A stretch of DNA of 64,000 nucleotides from Actinobacillus vicugnae (GCF_901687125.1 NZ_CABFJY010000011.1:143126-207125); one strand, 5' to 3'. Positions 6,078 through 15,689 are shown, counted from the stretch's first letter. Notes: generated by a model not told the origin, from the letters alone. Program-made: numbers and translations.

Positions 6078-7346
6078 ATGTTCACCTACGGCTCAATATG
6101 TTCAGGTATTGAGGCTGTATCGGTTGCTTGGAAAGGTATCGGAAAGCCAGTTTGGTTTTCTGAAATTGAACCTTTTCCTTGTGCCGTGCTTGCTTATCAC
6201 TATCCTGATATTCCAAATCTAGGCGATATGACCGCCTTAGTTCCTAAAATCCTCAATCGTGAAATTCCCGCACCTGATGTTTTAGTCGGTGGTACACCTT
6301 GCCAAGCATTTTCCGTGGCTGGCAAACGTGAAAGTTTAAACGATGATAGAGGTAACTTAACATTAACCCTTATTCACATTTTGGAGGCTATTGATTATGT
6401 CCGACTCTCAGACGGAAAACAACCTTGCGTACTTGTGTGGGAAAACGTGCCGGGTGTTTTATCCACCAAGGACAACGCTTTCGGACACTTTCTGGCTGGA
6501 TTGGCTCAAGAACATCAGCCATTACAACCAACAGGGAATAAATGGACAAACGCTGGTTATGTGCATTCAGCCAGAGCTATCTCGTGGCGAGTCCTCAATG
6601 CTCAATACTTCGGAGTCGCACAACGACGCAAGAGAGTGTTCCTTGTGGCAAGTGCTAGAAAACGAAGTGTCGCCCAAATACTCATTGAGCCAAAAGGCTT
6701 GCGAGGGGATTTTAACTCGAGCAAGCAGGAGGAAGAAAACACTACCACCTATATTGAAAGCAGCTTTGGAAGTTACCGCCAATCCAATATAGGTGGAACA
6801 CTTAAGGCTTGTGGAGGTGTTTTAGGTGGCGGATCTGAAATATTTGTTGTTCACGGCACGCAAGATCCTATCATTAACACGAAAATTTCTCATTGTTTAG
6901 GTAGAAATAACGGACAAGAAAATGTGTTATTTGAAATCAAAGGTGCTGAAGCTGTTCGAGTTGCGGAACAGCCTCTTTTCCCTACCTTAAAATCAAGAAT
7001 GGGAACTGGCGGAAACAATGTACCTTGCATTGTTCTTGCCGGGAATACCATTGGTAGAAAACCTGAAAATGGCGGAAATGGTAACGGATTTGATGAAAGT
7101 GGTATCAGCTATACATTGACTGCTACTGATGTTCATGCAGTCTGCAATCAATACATCCTACGTAAACTCACACCCAAAGAGTGTGAACGCTTACAAGGTT
7201 TTCCTGACGATTACACCAAAATACCTTACCGAAATAAAACCGCAAAAGACTGTCCTGACAGCCCTCGCTATAAAGCCATTGGAAATTCAATGGCTGTGCC
7301 TGTAATGAAATGGATTGGTGAAAGAGTTGCTGATTATCTCAAATAA
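6078..7346 (+). CDS. dcm: DNA (cytosine-5) methyltransferase, orphan phage type
   Basis: 422 residues. Motif I is at residues 1-12 (FTYGSICSGIEA). Motif IV 'GGTPCQAFS' has the catalytic Cys75, and motif VI is 'VWENVPGV'. Motif VIII 'AQYFGVAQRRKRVFLV' and motifs IX/X 'LTPKECERLQGFPDDY ... RYKAIGNSMAVPV' complete the set. It transfers methyl from SAM to C5 of cytosine; the target site is unknown, with the recognition region lying about residues 205-340. No restriction endonuclease is adjacent, so self-protection of phage DNA is the likely role. A complete second gene lies inside it in the +1 frame (6397-6792), which covers motif VI to just past motif VIII and the start of the variable region. 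Confidence 0.95.
   Translation: MFTYGSICSGIEAVSVAWKGIGKPVWFSEIEPFPCAVLAYHYPDIPNLGDMTALVPKILNREIPAPDVLVGGTPCQAFSVAGKRESLNDDRGNLTLTLIHILEAIDYVRLSDGKQPCVLVWENVPGVLSTKDNAFGHFLAGLAQEHQPLQPTGNKWTNAGYVHSARAISWRVLNAQYFGVAQRRKRVFLVASARKRSVAQILIEPKGLRGDFNSSKQEEENTTTYIESSFGSYRQSNIGGTLKACGGVLGGGSEIFVVHGTQDPIINTKISHCLGRNNGQENVLFEIKGAEAVRVAEQPLFPTLKSRMGTGGNNVPCIVLAGNTIGRKPENGGNGNGFDESGISYTLTATDVHAVCNQYILRKLTPKECERLQGFPDDYTKIPYRNKTAKDCPDSPRYKAIGNSMAVPVMKWIGERVADYLK
6397..6792 (+). CDS. Nested gene inside dcm, conserved phage protein of unknown function
   Basis: 131 residues in the +1 frame relative to dcm. ATG 6397 has a textbook ribosome site GGAGG at 6383-6387, 9 bases upstream; the frame could also begin at TTG 6391. 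The C-terminal third, 'SLWQVLENEVSPKYSLSQKA' continuing to 'CEGILTRASRRKKTLPPILK', closely matches a pattern I recall from many phage proteins (Y-x-L-S-x-K-A-C-x-G-I-L-R-R-A-x-x-R-G-K-x-L-P). 'LCGKTCRVF' near the N-terminus and 'NGQTLVMCIQPELSRGESSMLN' fit the same family. In other phages, proteins of this type also occur without a methyltransferase. Function unknown. Confidence 0.75.
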   Translation: MSDSQTENNLAYLCGKTCRVFYPPRTTLSDTFWLDWLKNISHYNQQGINGQTLVMCIQPELSRGESSMLNTSESHNDARECSLWQVLENEVSPKYSLSQKACEGILTRASRRKKTLPPILKAALEVTANPI

Positions 7347-7375
7347 TTACCGTACCGAGGTTTAAGAGTACAAAT

Positions 7376-7528
7376 ATGAACGATACAAATTTATGGTTAT
7401 TAATAGCTGAGTTATCCCTCGTGCGTATAGTTTGGCTATTACACACTCTGCATGAACGAGAGCGTGACGAAAAACTGATGATCCTGAATATCCGGCTTTG
7501 GCTAATTGATCGGGGGCGATATGTTTAG
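7376..7528 (+). CDS. Small hypothetical phage protein
   Basis: 50 residues from ATG 7376 (MNDTNLWLLIAELSL...). It has an amphipathic, Leu/Arg-rich helical character with a hydrophobic first half and a central 'HERERDE'. It ends 8 bases inside the next gene, in the overlapping-gene style of this operon. The ribosome site is weak (GAGTACAA). Lower certainty because of size. Confidence 0.45.
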   Translation: MNDTNLWLLIAELSLVRIVWLLHTLHERERDEKLMILNIRLWLIDRGRYV

Positions 7529-7742
7529 AAACGAATTGCAAGTAATGGATGGTAAGCGATATATCGTGCTTGAAGCAGAATTTAAGAATGAGTGGACAGT
7601 TTTGAGAGAAACAAGAAAAACCGTCACTCAAGGCGAAGCATTAGAAATTTGCCAATATTGGGTAAAATATAAAAACGTGAAACCGGAACAGTTACAAATC
7701 GTTGAAGTACCGGATATCTTAAGAAAAACACCAAGATGGTAA
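7521..7742 (+). CDS. Small hypothetical phage protein
   Basis: 73 residues from ATG 7521, with a GGGGG(C) stretch just upstream; an in-frame TTG at 7506 is a weaker alternative. The sequence 'GKRYIVLEAEFKNEWTVLRETRKTVTQGEALEICQYWVKY' suggests a small alpha/beta protein. It precedes the excisionase-like gene by 16 bases. Not recognised. Confidence 0.65.
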   Translation: MFRNELQVMDGKRYIVLEAEFKNEWTVLRETRKTVTQGEALEICQYWVKYKNVKPEQLQIVEVPDILRKTPRW

Positions 7743-7758
7743 TATTAATGGAGTAAAA

Positions 7759-8061
7759 ATGGAGCAAACTCTATCTTTACAAGATGTTGCGGCGCTACTT
7801 AATCTAAGTTATAGAACTGTTTATAACAATAGATTTCGCTGGGGTGCATTTAAAATGCAAGGATCGAGAGTGTGGAGAATTTATCGCTCCGATCTTGAAA
7901 AACATAAACAACACGTCGATAATGATTTGCAGGTTATCTCTGTAGGTCGAAAGAAGGATAATTTATGTCGATCTACAAACGAAAAGACAGCGCAATCTGG
8001 TGGGTTGATGTTGTTACGCCAAGCGGAAGCAGAATTAGACGCTCTTCTAAAACGGCAATAA
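7759..8061 (+). CDS. Excisionase-like helix-turn-helix protein
   Basis: 100 residues. Residues 4-50 ('LSLQDVAALLNLSYRTVYNNRFRWGAFKMQGSRVWRIYRSDLEKH') form a MerR/excisionase-type winged helix (HTH_17), in which a recognition helix is followed by a wing ending in an R-x-x-x-L-E motif. Its gene overlaps the integrase start by 97 bases, in another frame, so it is probably co-translated with the integrase. The expected role is directionality factor or control of int. The C-terminal half, where the frames overlap, is low in recognisable structure. Confidence 0.75.
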   Translation: MEQTLSLQDVAALLNLSYRTVYNNRFRWGAFKMQGSRVWRIYRSDLEKHKQHVDNDLQVISVGRKKDNLCRSTNEKTAQSGGLMLLRQAEAELDALLKRQ

Positions 8062-8981
8062 AAAAACAGGCTCAAGAATTTCATGACAAATTAAAATCCC
8101 AATTATGGGATGTCGAAATTCTGAATAAATCACCTGACCGATACTTTGAGGAAGCATTATTGCTATTTCTGAAAGACGGTCAGGGCCAAAAACGATTTGA
8201 TAGCAAACAAGCGCACGCACAATATTTTAGAGAACGTTTTCATGGTCGAACTCTGAAATCTTTAACGAGCGAAGAACTCATTAATGCGATTCCAACATTT
8301 TGCCATCGGCGAAATAAGCCACTTTCGCCGGCAACGCAAAATAGATACCGTTCAAGTCTGCTGAGAATTTTTTCACTTGCGCATAAAGCGGGATGGGTTG
8401 AAAAAATCCCTTTTATTATGCGAAAAAACGAACCCAAAGTTAGGGTTAGCTGGCTGGAAAAATCTCAAGCAGCAGAATTAATTAATTCTCTAAAGCTAGA
8501 ATGGATGCGTAACGTCTGTACATTTGCACTACTTACTGGCGCACGCATGAGTGAGATTCTAACTTTAACTTGGGATAAGGTCAATTTTGCAAAAAATTTA
8601 GCAATTGTCAGTAATGATAAAGCTAAATCCGGCAAAGCAAGATCGCTACCATTGAACAACAAAGCCATTGATTTATTACAGCAAATCAAGACTAAGTCAA
8701 AATCTAAGTACGTATTCGTGAGATGTTCCACGGGACACGCTATCGGAGATATTGATAGACGTGACTTTAGGCAGGCGTGTGAAAAAATAGGTATGCCATC
8801 ATTTCACTTTCACGATCTCCGCCATACTTGGGCAAGTTGGCACGTACAAGCCGGCACACCATTATTCACATTAAAAGAAATGGGAGGCTGGGAGACCCTT
8901 GAAATGGTAAGAAAGTATGCTCACTTGAACGCTAATCACATGTTGGACTACGCAAATCACGTCACGTTTACGTCACAGTAG
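7965..8981 (+). CDS. int: Prophage tyrosine integrase
   Basis: 338 residues. The N-terminal arm-binding part (residues 1-55, 'YKRKDSAIWWVDVVTPSGSRIRRS') and the core-binding helices (about 60-155) precede the catalytic domain. Catalytic residues visible: Arg194 in 'TGARMSEIL', a Lys in the 219-224 turn, His283-x-x-Arg286 in 'HDLRHTWAS', Trp309 and nucleophile Tyr318 in 'KYAHL'. ATG 7965 has AAGGA upstream. It integrates and excises the prophage; the adjacent tRNA-Ile2 3' end is the inferred attachment site. Confidence 0.95.
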   Translation: MSIYKRKDSAIWWVDVVTPSGSRIRRSSKTAIKKQAQEFHDKLKSQLWDVEILNKSPDRYFEEALLLFLKDGQGQKRFDSKQAHAQYFRERFHGRTLKSLTSEELINAIPTFCHRRNKPLSPATQNRYRSSLLRIFSLAHKAGWVEKIPFIMRKNEPKVRVSWLEKSQAAELINSLKLEWMRNVCTFALLTGARMSEILTLTWDKVNFAKNLAIVSNDKAKSGKARSLPLNNKAIDLLQQIKTKSKSKYVFVRCSTGHAIGDIDRRDFRQACEKIGMPSFHFHDLRHTWASWHVQAGTPLFTLKEMGGWETLEMVRKYAHLNANHMLDYANHVTFTSQ

Positions 8982-9045
8982 CTATTTTACACAAGGAGTT
9001 AAAAAATGAGAATCTATATAAACTATTGAAATATAAATGGGTTTA

Positions 9046-9070
9046 ATGGTCCCCCCTACCGGACTTGAAC
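9046..9070. other. Inferred prophage attachment site in the tRNA-Ile2 3' end
   Basis: Position is inferred from the integrase ending 65 bases away and from the common use of tRNA T-arm/acceptor sequence as att core. The second copy is not in the window, so the exact core cannot be set. Confidence 0.4.
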
Positions 9071-9122
9071 CAGTGACCAAGCGATTATGAGTCGCCTGCT
9101 CTAACCGACTGAGCTAAGGGGG
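9046..9122 (-). tRNA. tRNA-Ile2(CAU), lysidine type
   Basis: Reverse strand. The acceptor is CCCCCCT/AGGGGGG, discriminator A, with CCA encoded at 9046-9048. The anticodon loop CTCATAA gives CAU. The D and anticodon arms ('TTAGCTCAGTCGGTTAGAG' and 'GGCGACTCATAATCGCTTGG') match the enterobacterial tRNA-Ile2, whose C34 is changed to lysidine by TilS to read AUA. So this is tRNA-Ile2, not a Met tRNA. The prophage integrase ends next to its 3' end. Confidence 0.9.
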
Positions 9123-9158
9123 GATAAGAGAAGTGTTTGAATTATAGGGAAATTTGAG

Positions 9159-9184
9159 GCGTCCGTCTAGCACTAGACGAACGC
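9159..9184. other. Near-perfect inverted repeat between pgeF and tRNA-Ile2
   Basis: GCGT-C-CGTCTAG, a 2-base loop, then CTAGACG-A-ACGC. It sits downstream of both converging transcripts' ends but has no T tract on either side, so termination is uncertain. Confidence 0.45.
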
Positions 9185-9212
9185 TCGCATAAAAAACATA
9201 CTCAATAATAAA

Positions 9213-9956
9213 TCAAAGTTTATCTGCCCACCAAATTAAACTCGCCATTCTGCCCGTTTGTTTATCTCGTCGATAAGAGAAAAATTGTGCCTGCTCGGTG
9301 AAAGTACAGTGTTCGCCCCCCGTAATTGCTTTGAGCCCTAATTTCTGCAAACGCTGTTTTGCAATTTGGTAAAGATTGCCTAAAAATTTACCGCTTGTAG
9401 AAGTATCTGCGACAAAGGCTTGCTCCGCTTGCGGATCAAAGGCGCAAAATTGTTCAATCACTTCTTTACCGACTTGGAAAGCATTAGGTCCAATCGCAGG
9501 CCCTAACCAAGCACTAATTTCAGCAGGATCGCAATTAAATTCCGCAACCGTATTTTCTAATACACCATCGCATAAGCCTCGCCAGCCCGCATGCGCAGCT
9601 GCAATTTCGGTGCCATCTTTGCTATAAAATAACACGGGTAAACAATCTGCTGTCATCACTAAACAAACCTGATTCGGCTGATTGGTGTAAACGGCATCCG
9701 CTTCCAAATTCTCGCCATCGTAAGGCAGTCGAATAACTCGCGTGCTGTGCGTTTGAGTTAAAAATACGGGGAAATGAGGTAATCCAAATTGCGTTACTAA
9801 TAATTCACGATTGCGTTGTACATCCGTAGGATTATCTCCAACGTGATCGCCTAAGTTAAAGCTATCAAAAGGTGCTTGGCTTACACCGCCCGTTCTTACA
9901 CTGGTAAATGCGTGAATATGTGCTGGTGCATTCCAATTTGGCGTGATGTTTTTCAT
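9213..9956 (-). CDS. pgeF: Peptidoglycan editing factor / laccase-domain protein
   Basis: 247 residues, the full length of the YfiH/DUF152 (multicopper-oxidoreductase-like) family. Zinc-site residues appear in 'LTQTHSTRV' (His), 'VMTADCLPVL' (Cys) and 'AAAHAGWRGL' (His). 'AIGPNAFQVG' and the C-terminal 'FFSYRRDKQTGRMASLIWW' are also family signatures. In E. coli the protein removes wrongly incorporated residues during murein synthesis; family members have purine nucleoside phosphorylase/adenosine deaminase activity in vitro. It is transcribed toward tRNA-Ile2; upstream, 26 bases separate it from ridA on the same strand, so the two may form one transcript. Confidence 0.9.
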   Translation of the reverse strand: MKNITPNWNAPAHIHAFTSVRTGGVSQAPFDSFNLGDHVGDNPTDVQRNRELLVTQFGLPHFPVFLTQTHSTRVIRLPYDGENLEADAVYTNQPNQVCLVMTADCLPVLFYSKDGTEIAAAHAGWRGLCDGVLENTVAEFNCDPAEISAWLGPAIGPNAFQVGKEVIEQFCAFDPQAEQAFVADTSTSGKFLGNLYQIAKQRLQKLGLKAITGGEHCTFTEQAQFFSYRRDKQTGRMASLIWWADKL

Positions 9957-9982
9957 GTAAAATTTTCTCTAAAAATGACCGC

Positions 9983-10372
9983 TTATTTGCGTACTGCAAT
10001 GGCTTCAATTTCTAAACCGACATCTTTTGGTAAACGCGCAACTTCTACGCAAGAGCGCGCTGGAAATGCGGGATGATTATTTTCACGGAAAAACGCTTCA
10101 TATTCAGCATTTACCGCTGCAAAATCATTTAAGTCTTTTACAAAAACGGTCGTTTTTACAATATCCGCTACGGTTAAACCTGCTTGTTCAATAATGGCTT
10201 TCACGTTTTCTAATGATTGGCGAGCTTGTTGAACAATATCCGCAGGAATTTCGCCTGCCTGCGGATTAACTGGAATTTGTCCCGAGGTTAAAACAAGATT
10301 GCCTAAATCGACCGCTTGTACATAAGGACCAATTGCCGCTGGCGCTTTTTCTGTGTGAATCACTTTAGTCAT
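9983..10372 (-). CDS. ridA: RidA family enamine/imine deaminase
   Basis: 129 residues from ATG at 10372; the frame is open 19 codons further, but the family begins at '[16 protein letters not shown]'. Signatures: 'IGPYVQAV', 'LVLTSGQIP', '[11 protein letters not shown]', '[16 protein letters not shown]' and the C-terminal '[22 protein letters not shown]' with the active-site Arg (PARSCVEV). It hydrolyses reactive 2-aminoacrylate and related imines from PLP enzymes, working in the cytosol. It lies just upstream of pgeF on the same strand and diverges from yejK. Confidence 0.93.
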   Translation of the reverse strand: MTKVIHTEKAPAAIGPYVQAVDLGNLVLTSGQIPVNPQAGEIPADIVQQARQSLENVKAIIEQAGLTVADIVKTTVFVKDLNDFAAVNAEYEAFFRENNHPAFPARSCVEVARLPKDVGLEIEAIAVRK

Positions 10373-10465
10373 AATGAATTCCTTCTTTGGGTAATGAAAA
10401 ATATTGCGTTTAATGATAATATCTCCCACCTTTTATTTCCACCCCTAATCTCAAAGAGAAATAGC

Positions 10466-11467
10466 ATGAGCATTAACGTTACTGAAATTGTCCTTCATCA
10501 GCTTCACCAAACGGAAGCTGAAACACCTGAGCTTAATACGGTGCTTCGCGATAATTTACTTGCCATTAGTCCTGAAGTTGAGCAAATGATGTTACAACTT
10601 CATCAAGCCTATCAAAGCAAAGCAAAAGCTTATGGCGTATTCAAAACTGAATCGGTTTTCGCTCAGCAACTGAACCGCTTGTTAGAACAAGAAACGGATT
10701 TTTTACCGTTCAGCCATAGTTGTGCCAAAATGCTCTCAACTGAATTAGCAAAATATCCTTTTGCTTCAGGGGGCACATTTATTCTTTGTCGTTATAACTT
10801 TTTAGCGACCGACTACTTATTTATTGCGCTTATTGATAGCCGCACTTCTATGTTGGTAGATGACCAGCTAGAGATAAAACGCACCGAATATTTAGATATT
10901 ACTCAATACGATATTGCTTGCCGTATCAATCTTACGGAATTAAAACTTAATGCTCAGTCAAACCGCTATCTCACCTTTATTAAAGGACGTGTGGGTAGAA
11001 AGATTGCGGATTTCTTTATGGATTTCCTGAGTGCGGAAGAAGGTTTCAACCCACAGCTACAAAATCAAACGCTTTTACAAGCGGTAAGTGATTATTGTGA
11101 TCAAGGGGAATTATCTGCACCACAAACTCGTGAAGTGAAAAAACAAGTCTTCGAATATTGCAAAGGTCAGATTAATAACGGTGAAGAAATTGCCTTAAGT
11201 GAATTATCCGAAGCATTACCAACGCTGAATGAAGTAAATTTTGCGCAATTTACCCAAGATCAAGAATACGGATTGGAAGAAAACATCCCTCCTGTTCGAA
11301 ATGCGTTAAAGACTTTAACCAAATATTCTGGCTCTGGTAAAGGTGTTACGATTAGTTTTAACGCCGAATTGCTTGGTGAACGTCTAATTTGGGATGAACT
11401 AAACGATACGTTGACAATCAAAGGGTTACCAGCCAACTTGCGTGACCAACTAGAACGTAATAAGTAA
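10466..11467 (+). CDS. yejK: Nucleoid-associated protein YejK (NdpA)
   Basis: 333 residues from ATG 10466, preceded by AAAGAGA; the longer open frame upstream overlaps ridA and is not used. The NA37/YejK family is shown by '[12 protein letters not shown]', '[25 protein letters not shown]', '[16 protein letters not shown]' and '[21 protein letters not shown]'. It is a spermidine-nucleoid associated cytosolic protein of unclear function. It is divergent from ridA and followed after 67 bases by bamE. Confidence 0.92.
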   Translation: MSINVTEIVLHQLHQTEAETPELNTVLRDNLLAISPEVEQMMLQLHQAYQSKAKAYGVFKTESVFAQQLNRLLEQETDFLPFSHSCAKMLSTELAKYPFASGGTFILCRYNFLATDYLFIALIDSRTSMLVDDQLEIKRTEYLDITQYDIACRINLTELKLNAQSNRYLTFIKGRVGRKIADFFMDFLSAEEGFNPQLQNQTLLQAVSDYCDQGELSAPQTREVKKQVFEYCKGQINNGEEIALSELSEALPTLNEVNFAQFTQDQEYGLEENIPPVRNALKTLTKYSGSGKGVTISFNAELLGERLIWDELNDTLTIKGLPANLRDQLERNK

Positions 11468-11534
11468 TGGAAAATTTTTATTAGTTTGGGTATTATCTAT
11501 CCAATCATTTGGAACAATTTAAAGGTCAATAAAT

Positions 11535-11882
11535 ATGATGAAAATGAAATCTCTTTTAGCTATCGCTCTGCTTGCTGTAGGTGTTACTGCTTGTTCTACA
11601 GTAAAAAAGGTTGTGTATCGTATTGATGTGCCACAAGGCAACTACCTAGAGCAAGATAAAATTGATCAAGTAAAAATCGGCATGAATAAGACACAAGTAC
11701 AATATTTACTTGGTACGCCTGTTTTACAAGATACTTTTGCACAAAACCGTTGGGATTATGTGTTTATTCAGCGTGAAGGCTACAACGATCCTATTCAACA
11801 TACATTATTTGTTTACTTCGATAATCAAGGTTTGGTTAGCGATATCAAATTAGACAAGCCAATTACAGCTCAAGCTGAATAA
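11535..11882 (+). CDS. bamE: Outer membrane assembly lipoprotein BamE
   Basis: 115 residues. Lipoprotein signal 'LLAVGVTAC' with lipidated Cys20. The mature domain has 'GNYLEQDKIDQVKIGMNKTQVQYLLGTPVLQD' and 'RWDYVFIQREGY', the SmpA/OmlA fold signature. It is part of the BAM complex that folds outer membrane beta-barrels, facing the periplasm. ATG 11535 and ATG 11538 are both possible starts. A terminator follows at 11889. Confidence 0.93.
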   Translation: MMKMKSLLAIALLAVGVTACSTVKKVVYRIDVPQGNYLEQDKIDQVKIGMNKTQVQYLLGTPVLQDTFAQNRWDYVFIQREGYNDPIQHTLFVYFDNQGLVSDIKLDKPITAQAE

Positions 11883-11888
11883 TAGATT

Positions 11889-11911
11889 AGCCCACTTATG
11901 TGGGCTTTTTT
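11889..11911 (+). terminator. bamE terminator
   Basis: AGCCCAC (11889-11895), loop TTAT, GTGGGCT (11900-11906), then a T run. The roughly 310 bases that follow up to gdhA are very A/T-rich; I see no gene there, and they should carry the gdhA promoter. Confidence 0.9.
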
Positions 11912-12188
11912 AGCGTTAAGCATAACAATCCATTAAATTTTATAATCCAAAACAGATTCATTAGTTTTTTTTAATCAAAAGGCTCGTTTTTCTATTTTAA
12001 CCATCAGATACGACCTCTTTTGCTGAAAAATCACGAATTTATAATCATAACAAATTACAAAAAAGAACAAATTTTAACCATCTACTAAATTTTTGTAATT
12101 TATTTGATAAATTTTTCTAATTACATCTTTTCAAATTAAAAATTGCTTGATAGACTCCAATCCACATCAAAAACACAACATTTGATAA

Positions 12189-13565
<1,377 letters not shown>

Positions 13566-13575
13566 CTTCTCTTAA

Positions 13576-13604
13576 AATAAGCCCTCTTCGGAGGGTTTAT
13601 TTTT
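13576..13604 (+). terminator. gdhA terminator
   Basis: CCCTC, loop TTCG, GAGGG (13582-13595), flanked by A and T runs. Confidence 0.9.
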
Positions 13605-13696
13605 GTGCCAATCATTCATTCCCCTCTTCTCTCTCCTTCAAATTAAAGTGAGCCTAGCGCATTGCAAATTCTTGTGAAAATTCGACCGCTTATCAA

Positions 13697-13731
13697 TACA
13701 AAAAGCCCTCGAAAATTACTCTTCGAGGGCT
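13697..13731 (-). terminator. potD terminator
   Basis: Reading on the minus strand, AGCCCTCGAA pairs with TTCGAGGGCT and is followed by TTTTTG. It lies 20 bases after the potD stop. Confidence 0.85.
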
Positions 13732-13750
13732 GACGAGTTAAACTAGCAGA

Positions 13751-14833
13751 TTATTTTGCCGCTTTTAACTCTTGATAGTATTTTTCGTAAAGCTCAATTG
13801 CATTACCAACATCATCTTGCCATTGTGATTTTTGTAACACTTCAGCGGTTGGATAAATTGCTGGATCTTCAGTAATTTCTTTTGGTAATGTTTTTAATGC
13901 TTCAACGTTTGAAGTTGGGTAACCAATTTCTAACGTTAATTTCTCTGCCACAGGCGCACTTAATAAGTAGTTAATTAACTTATGTGCATTTTCTTTGTTT
14001 TTCGCATTTGCAGGAATTGCTAATGTATCAACCCAAAGTACAGGACCTTCTTTCGGGAACACCATATTTACTGGCGCTTGTTCTTTTTTCGCAATACGAA
14101 CAGAACCGTTCCATAATTGACCTACAGAAACTTCACCCGCAATAAATGAGTTTGCAGGGTTATCTGATGTGAATGAAAGTACGTTTGGACGTAATTTTCT
14201 CAATTCTTCGTACGCTGCTTTGATCTCTTCTGGATCAGTTGTATTTGGATTTTTACCTAATTTTAATAACGCAATGTTAAACACTTCGCGTGCATCATCT
14301 AATAACTGGATTTTGTTGGCAAACTCAGGTTTCCATAAATCACCCCAAGAGGTAAACGCTTCACCTTGGTAGTCACTTGTGTTAAATGCGATACCTGGCG
14401 CACCTAATAATTGTGGTAAAGAGTATTTGTTACCTTGGTCGTAAGGTTTGTTTAACCAATCTTGGTTTAACTCTTTGATTACAGGAAGTTGAGCGTGATC
14501 TAATTCCGCTAACATACCTTCTTTCGCCATTTTTGAAACGAAGTAGTTAGAAGGTGCGATAACATCGTAACCGCCGTCTTTACCTTGTAATTTTAATTTT
14601 GCATACATGGTTTCGTTTGACTCAAGGCTTGAAACCTCTACTTTGATGCCCGTTTGCTTGGTAAATTCATCTAACAAGCCTTCAGGCACGTATTCAGTCC
14701 AAGTATAAAGGTGAACTGTGCCTGATGCTGCTGGTTGAGCCGCTGCGTCCGCCGCTTTTGGCTTATCTTCATTACACGCTGTTAATGCAACTGTGGCTAA
14801 ACCTGCTGCAAATAAACCCGCTAATTTTTTCAT
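13751..14833 (-). CDS. potD: Spermidine/putrescine-binding protein PotD (orphan copy)
   Basis: 360 residues. Lipoprotein signal with Cys20 ('VALTACNED'). The mature protein shows 'LYTWTEYVPEGLLDEFTKQTGIKVEVSSLESNETMYAKL', 'YDVIAPSNYFVSKMAKEGML', 'DDAREVFNIALLKLG' and 'GPVLWVDTLAIP', the polyamine-binding pattern of PotD/PotF. It delivers polyamine to an ABC importer from the periplasm. No potABC genes are adjacent; H. influenzae likewise has a second, unlinked potD. It has its own terminator. The signal resembles a lipoprotein signal, unlike the E. coli PotD signal, which is cleaved by signal peptidase I. Confidence 0.93.
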   Translation of the reverse strand: MKKLAGLFAAGLATVALTACNEDKPKAADAAAQPAASGTVHLYTWTEYVPEGLLDEFTKQTGIKVEVSSLESNETMYAKLKLQGKDGGYDVIAPSNYFVSKMAKEGMLAELDHAQLPVIKELNQDWLNKPYDQGNKYSLPQLLGAPGIAFNTSDYQGEAFTSWGDLWKPEFANKIQLLDDAREVFNIALLKLGKNPNTTDPEEIKAAYEELRKLRPNVLSFTSDNPANSFIAGEVSVGQLWNGSVRIAKKEQAPVNMVFPKEGPVLWVDTLAIPANAKNKENAHKLINYLLSAPVAEKLTLEIGYPTSNVEALKTLPKEITEDPAIYPTAEVLQKSQWQDDVGNAIELYEKYYQELKAAK

Positions 14834-15002
14834 TTAAGTTTTCTCCGTTAAAGAAAAGATGAGTAAAAATATAGCCTTGTCTAAGGGCTTAAAAGACGAG
14901 GGCGATTTTAAGCCACCCCCTAGATTTTGCAAGGATTTTCTAGTTAAAAGCGCTATTTTTTGCAAATTATTTTTAATAATTGATAGACATTATCGCTTTT
15001 AC

Positions 15003-15030
15003 CTTGAAATCAGCAAATTTAACGCTATAT
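15003..15030 (+). promoter_or_regulatory. Possible sigma-32 heat-shock promoter of grpE
   Basis: CTTGAAA (15003-15009) matches the RpoH -35 consensus exactly. 13 bases later CGCTATAT (15023-15030) partly matches the RpoH -10 (CCCCATNT). It lies 52-79 bases before the grpE start, as expected for a heat-shock gene. Confidence 0.45.
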
Positions 15031-15081
15031 TAATGGCGTTTTTGCACTTTATAGATTTGAATAAAACAAAGAGGATTTAAT

Positions 15082-15678
15082 ATGACAACTCAAAATGAAA
15101 ATGCACAAGCTCAAACCGAACAAGTTGAAATTTCAACTGAAGCGGAATTAGAGCAAACAACCGAACTCCAACAAGAACAACCTGTTGAGGTCGAACTTGC
15201 AGCCGCTTATGCACGTATCAATGAGTTAGAAACTTATATTTCAGAAGCAGACAACCGTGAAAAAGATATTCAACTACGTGCGCAAGCAGAAATCCAAAAC
15301 ATTCGCCGCCGTGCTGAACAAGATGTAGAAAAAGCACATAAATTTGCACTCGAAAAATTCTCAAAAGAATTGCTCACCGTGGTAGATAACCTTGAACGTG
15401 GCTTAAATGCACTAGATACCGCAGTTACTGATGAAAAAACGCAAGCATTAGTAGACGGCGTAGAAATGACCCACAAAGAATTTATCTCTACCCTTGCAAA
15501 ATTTGGTGTAGAAGCAGTTGGCGTAGTGGGTGAAGCATTCAATCCAGAACTTCACCAAGCAATTTCAATGCAACCTGCTGAAGGCATTGAAGCAAACCAT
15601 ATCAGCGTGGTATTACAAAAAGGCTACACCTTACAAGGTCGTGTTCTTCGCCCTGCAATGGTAATGGTTGCTGGTTAA
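15082..15678 (+). CDS. grpE: GrpE nucleotide exchange factor of DnaK
   Basis: 198 residues. Residues 1-40 are a Glu/Gln-rich disordered tail. A long coiled-coil helix follows ('[55 protein letters not shown]'), then '[16 protein letters not shown]' and the C-terminal beta domain with '[21 protein letters not shown]' and '[19 protein letters not shown]'. It releases ADP from DnaK. ATG 15082 is preceded by AGAGGA. It is monocistronic with its own terminator. Confidence 0.97.
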   Translation: MTTQNENAQAQTEQVEISTEAELEQTTELQQEQPVEVELAAAYARINELETYISEADNREKDIQLRAQAEIQNIRRRAEQDVEKAHKFALEKFSKELLTVVDNLERGLNALDTAVTDEKTQALVDGVEMTHKEFISTLAKFGVEAVGVVGEAFNPELHQAISMQPAEGIEANHISVVLQKGYTLQGRVLRPAMVMVAG

Positions 15679-15689
15679 TCCCTAAAAAT

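Larger units (their letters stand above)
1..9070. mobile_element. Prophage, integrase-proximal part (left end outside window)
   Basis: A run of about 17 short, tightly packed + strand genes with phage-only families (DUF6378, DUF2303, MazG-like, DUF551, orphan Dcm) ends in an excisionase-like HTH protein and a tyrosine integrase. The integrase stops at 8981, about 65 bases from the 3' end of a host tRNA-Ile2 gene (9046-9122, minus). That layout is classical for integration into a tRNA 3' end. The right boundary is therefore inferred to lie in the tRNA, near 9046-9070. No second copy of the tRNA 3' end was seen at the left of the window, so the other attachment site and most of the structural genes should lie upstream of base 1. 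Confidence 0.9.

Noticed and set aside
6567..6782. Minus-strand open frame within dcm
   Set aside because: Only a shadow of the two overlapping + strand frames; no ribosome site and no recognisable motif.
10316..10465. Longer N-terminus for yejK
   Set aside because: It would overlap ridA and adds sequence not found in the family; ATG 10466 has the ribosome site and the family start.
14859..15080. 73-residue frame between potD and grpE
   Set aside because: Runs through the grpE promoter region, without a ribosome site or family pattern.
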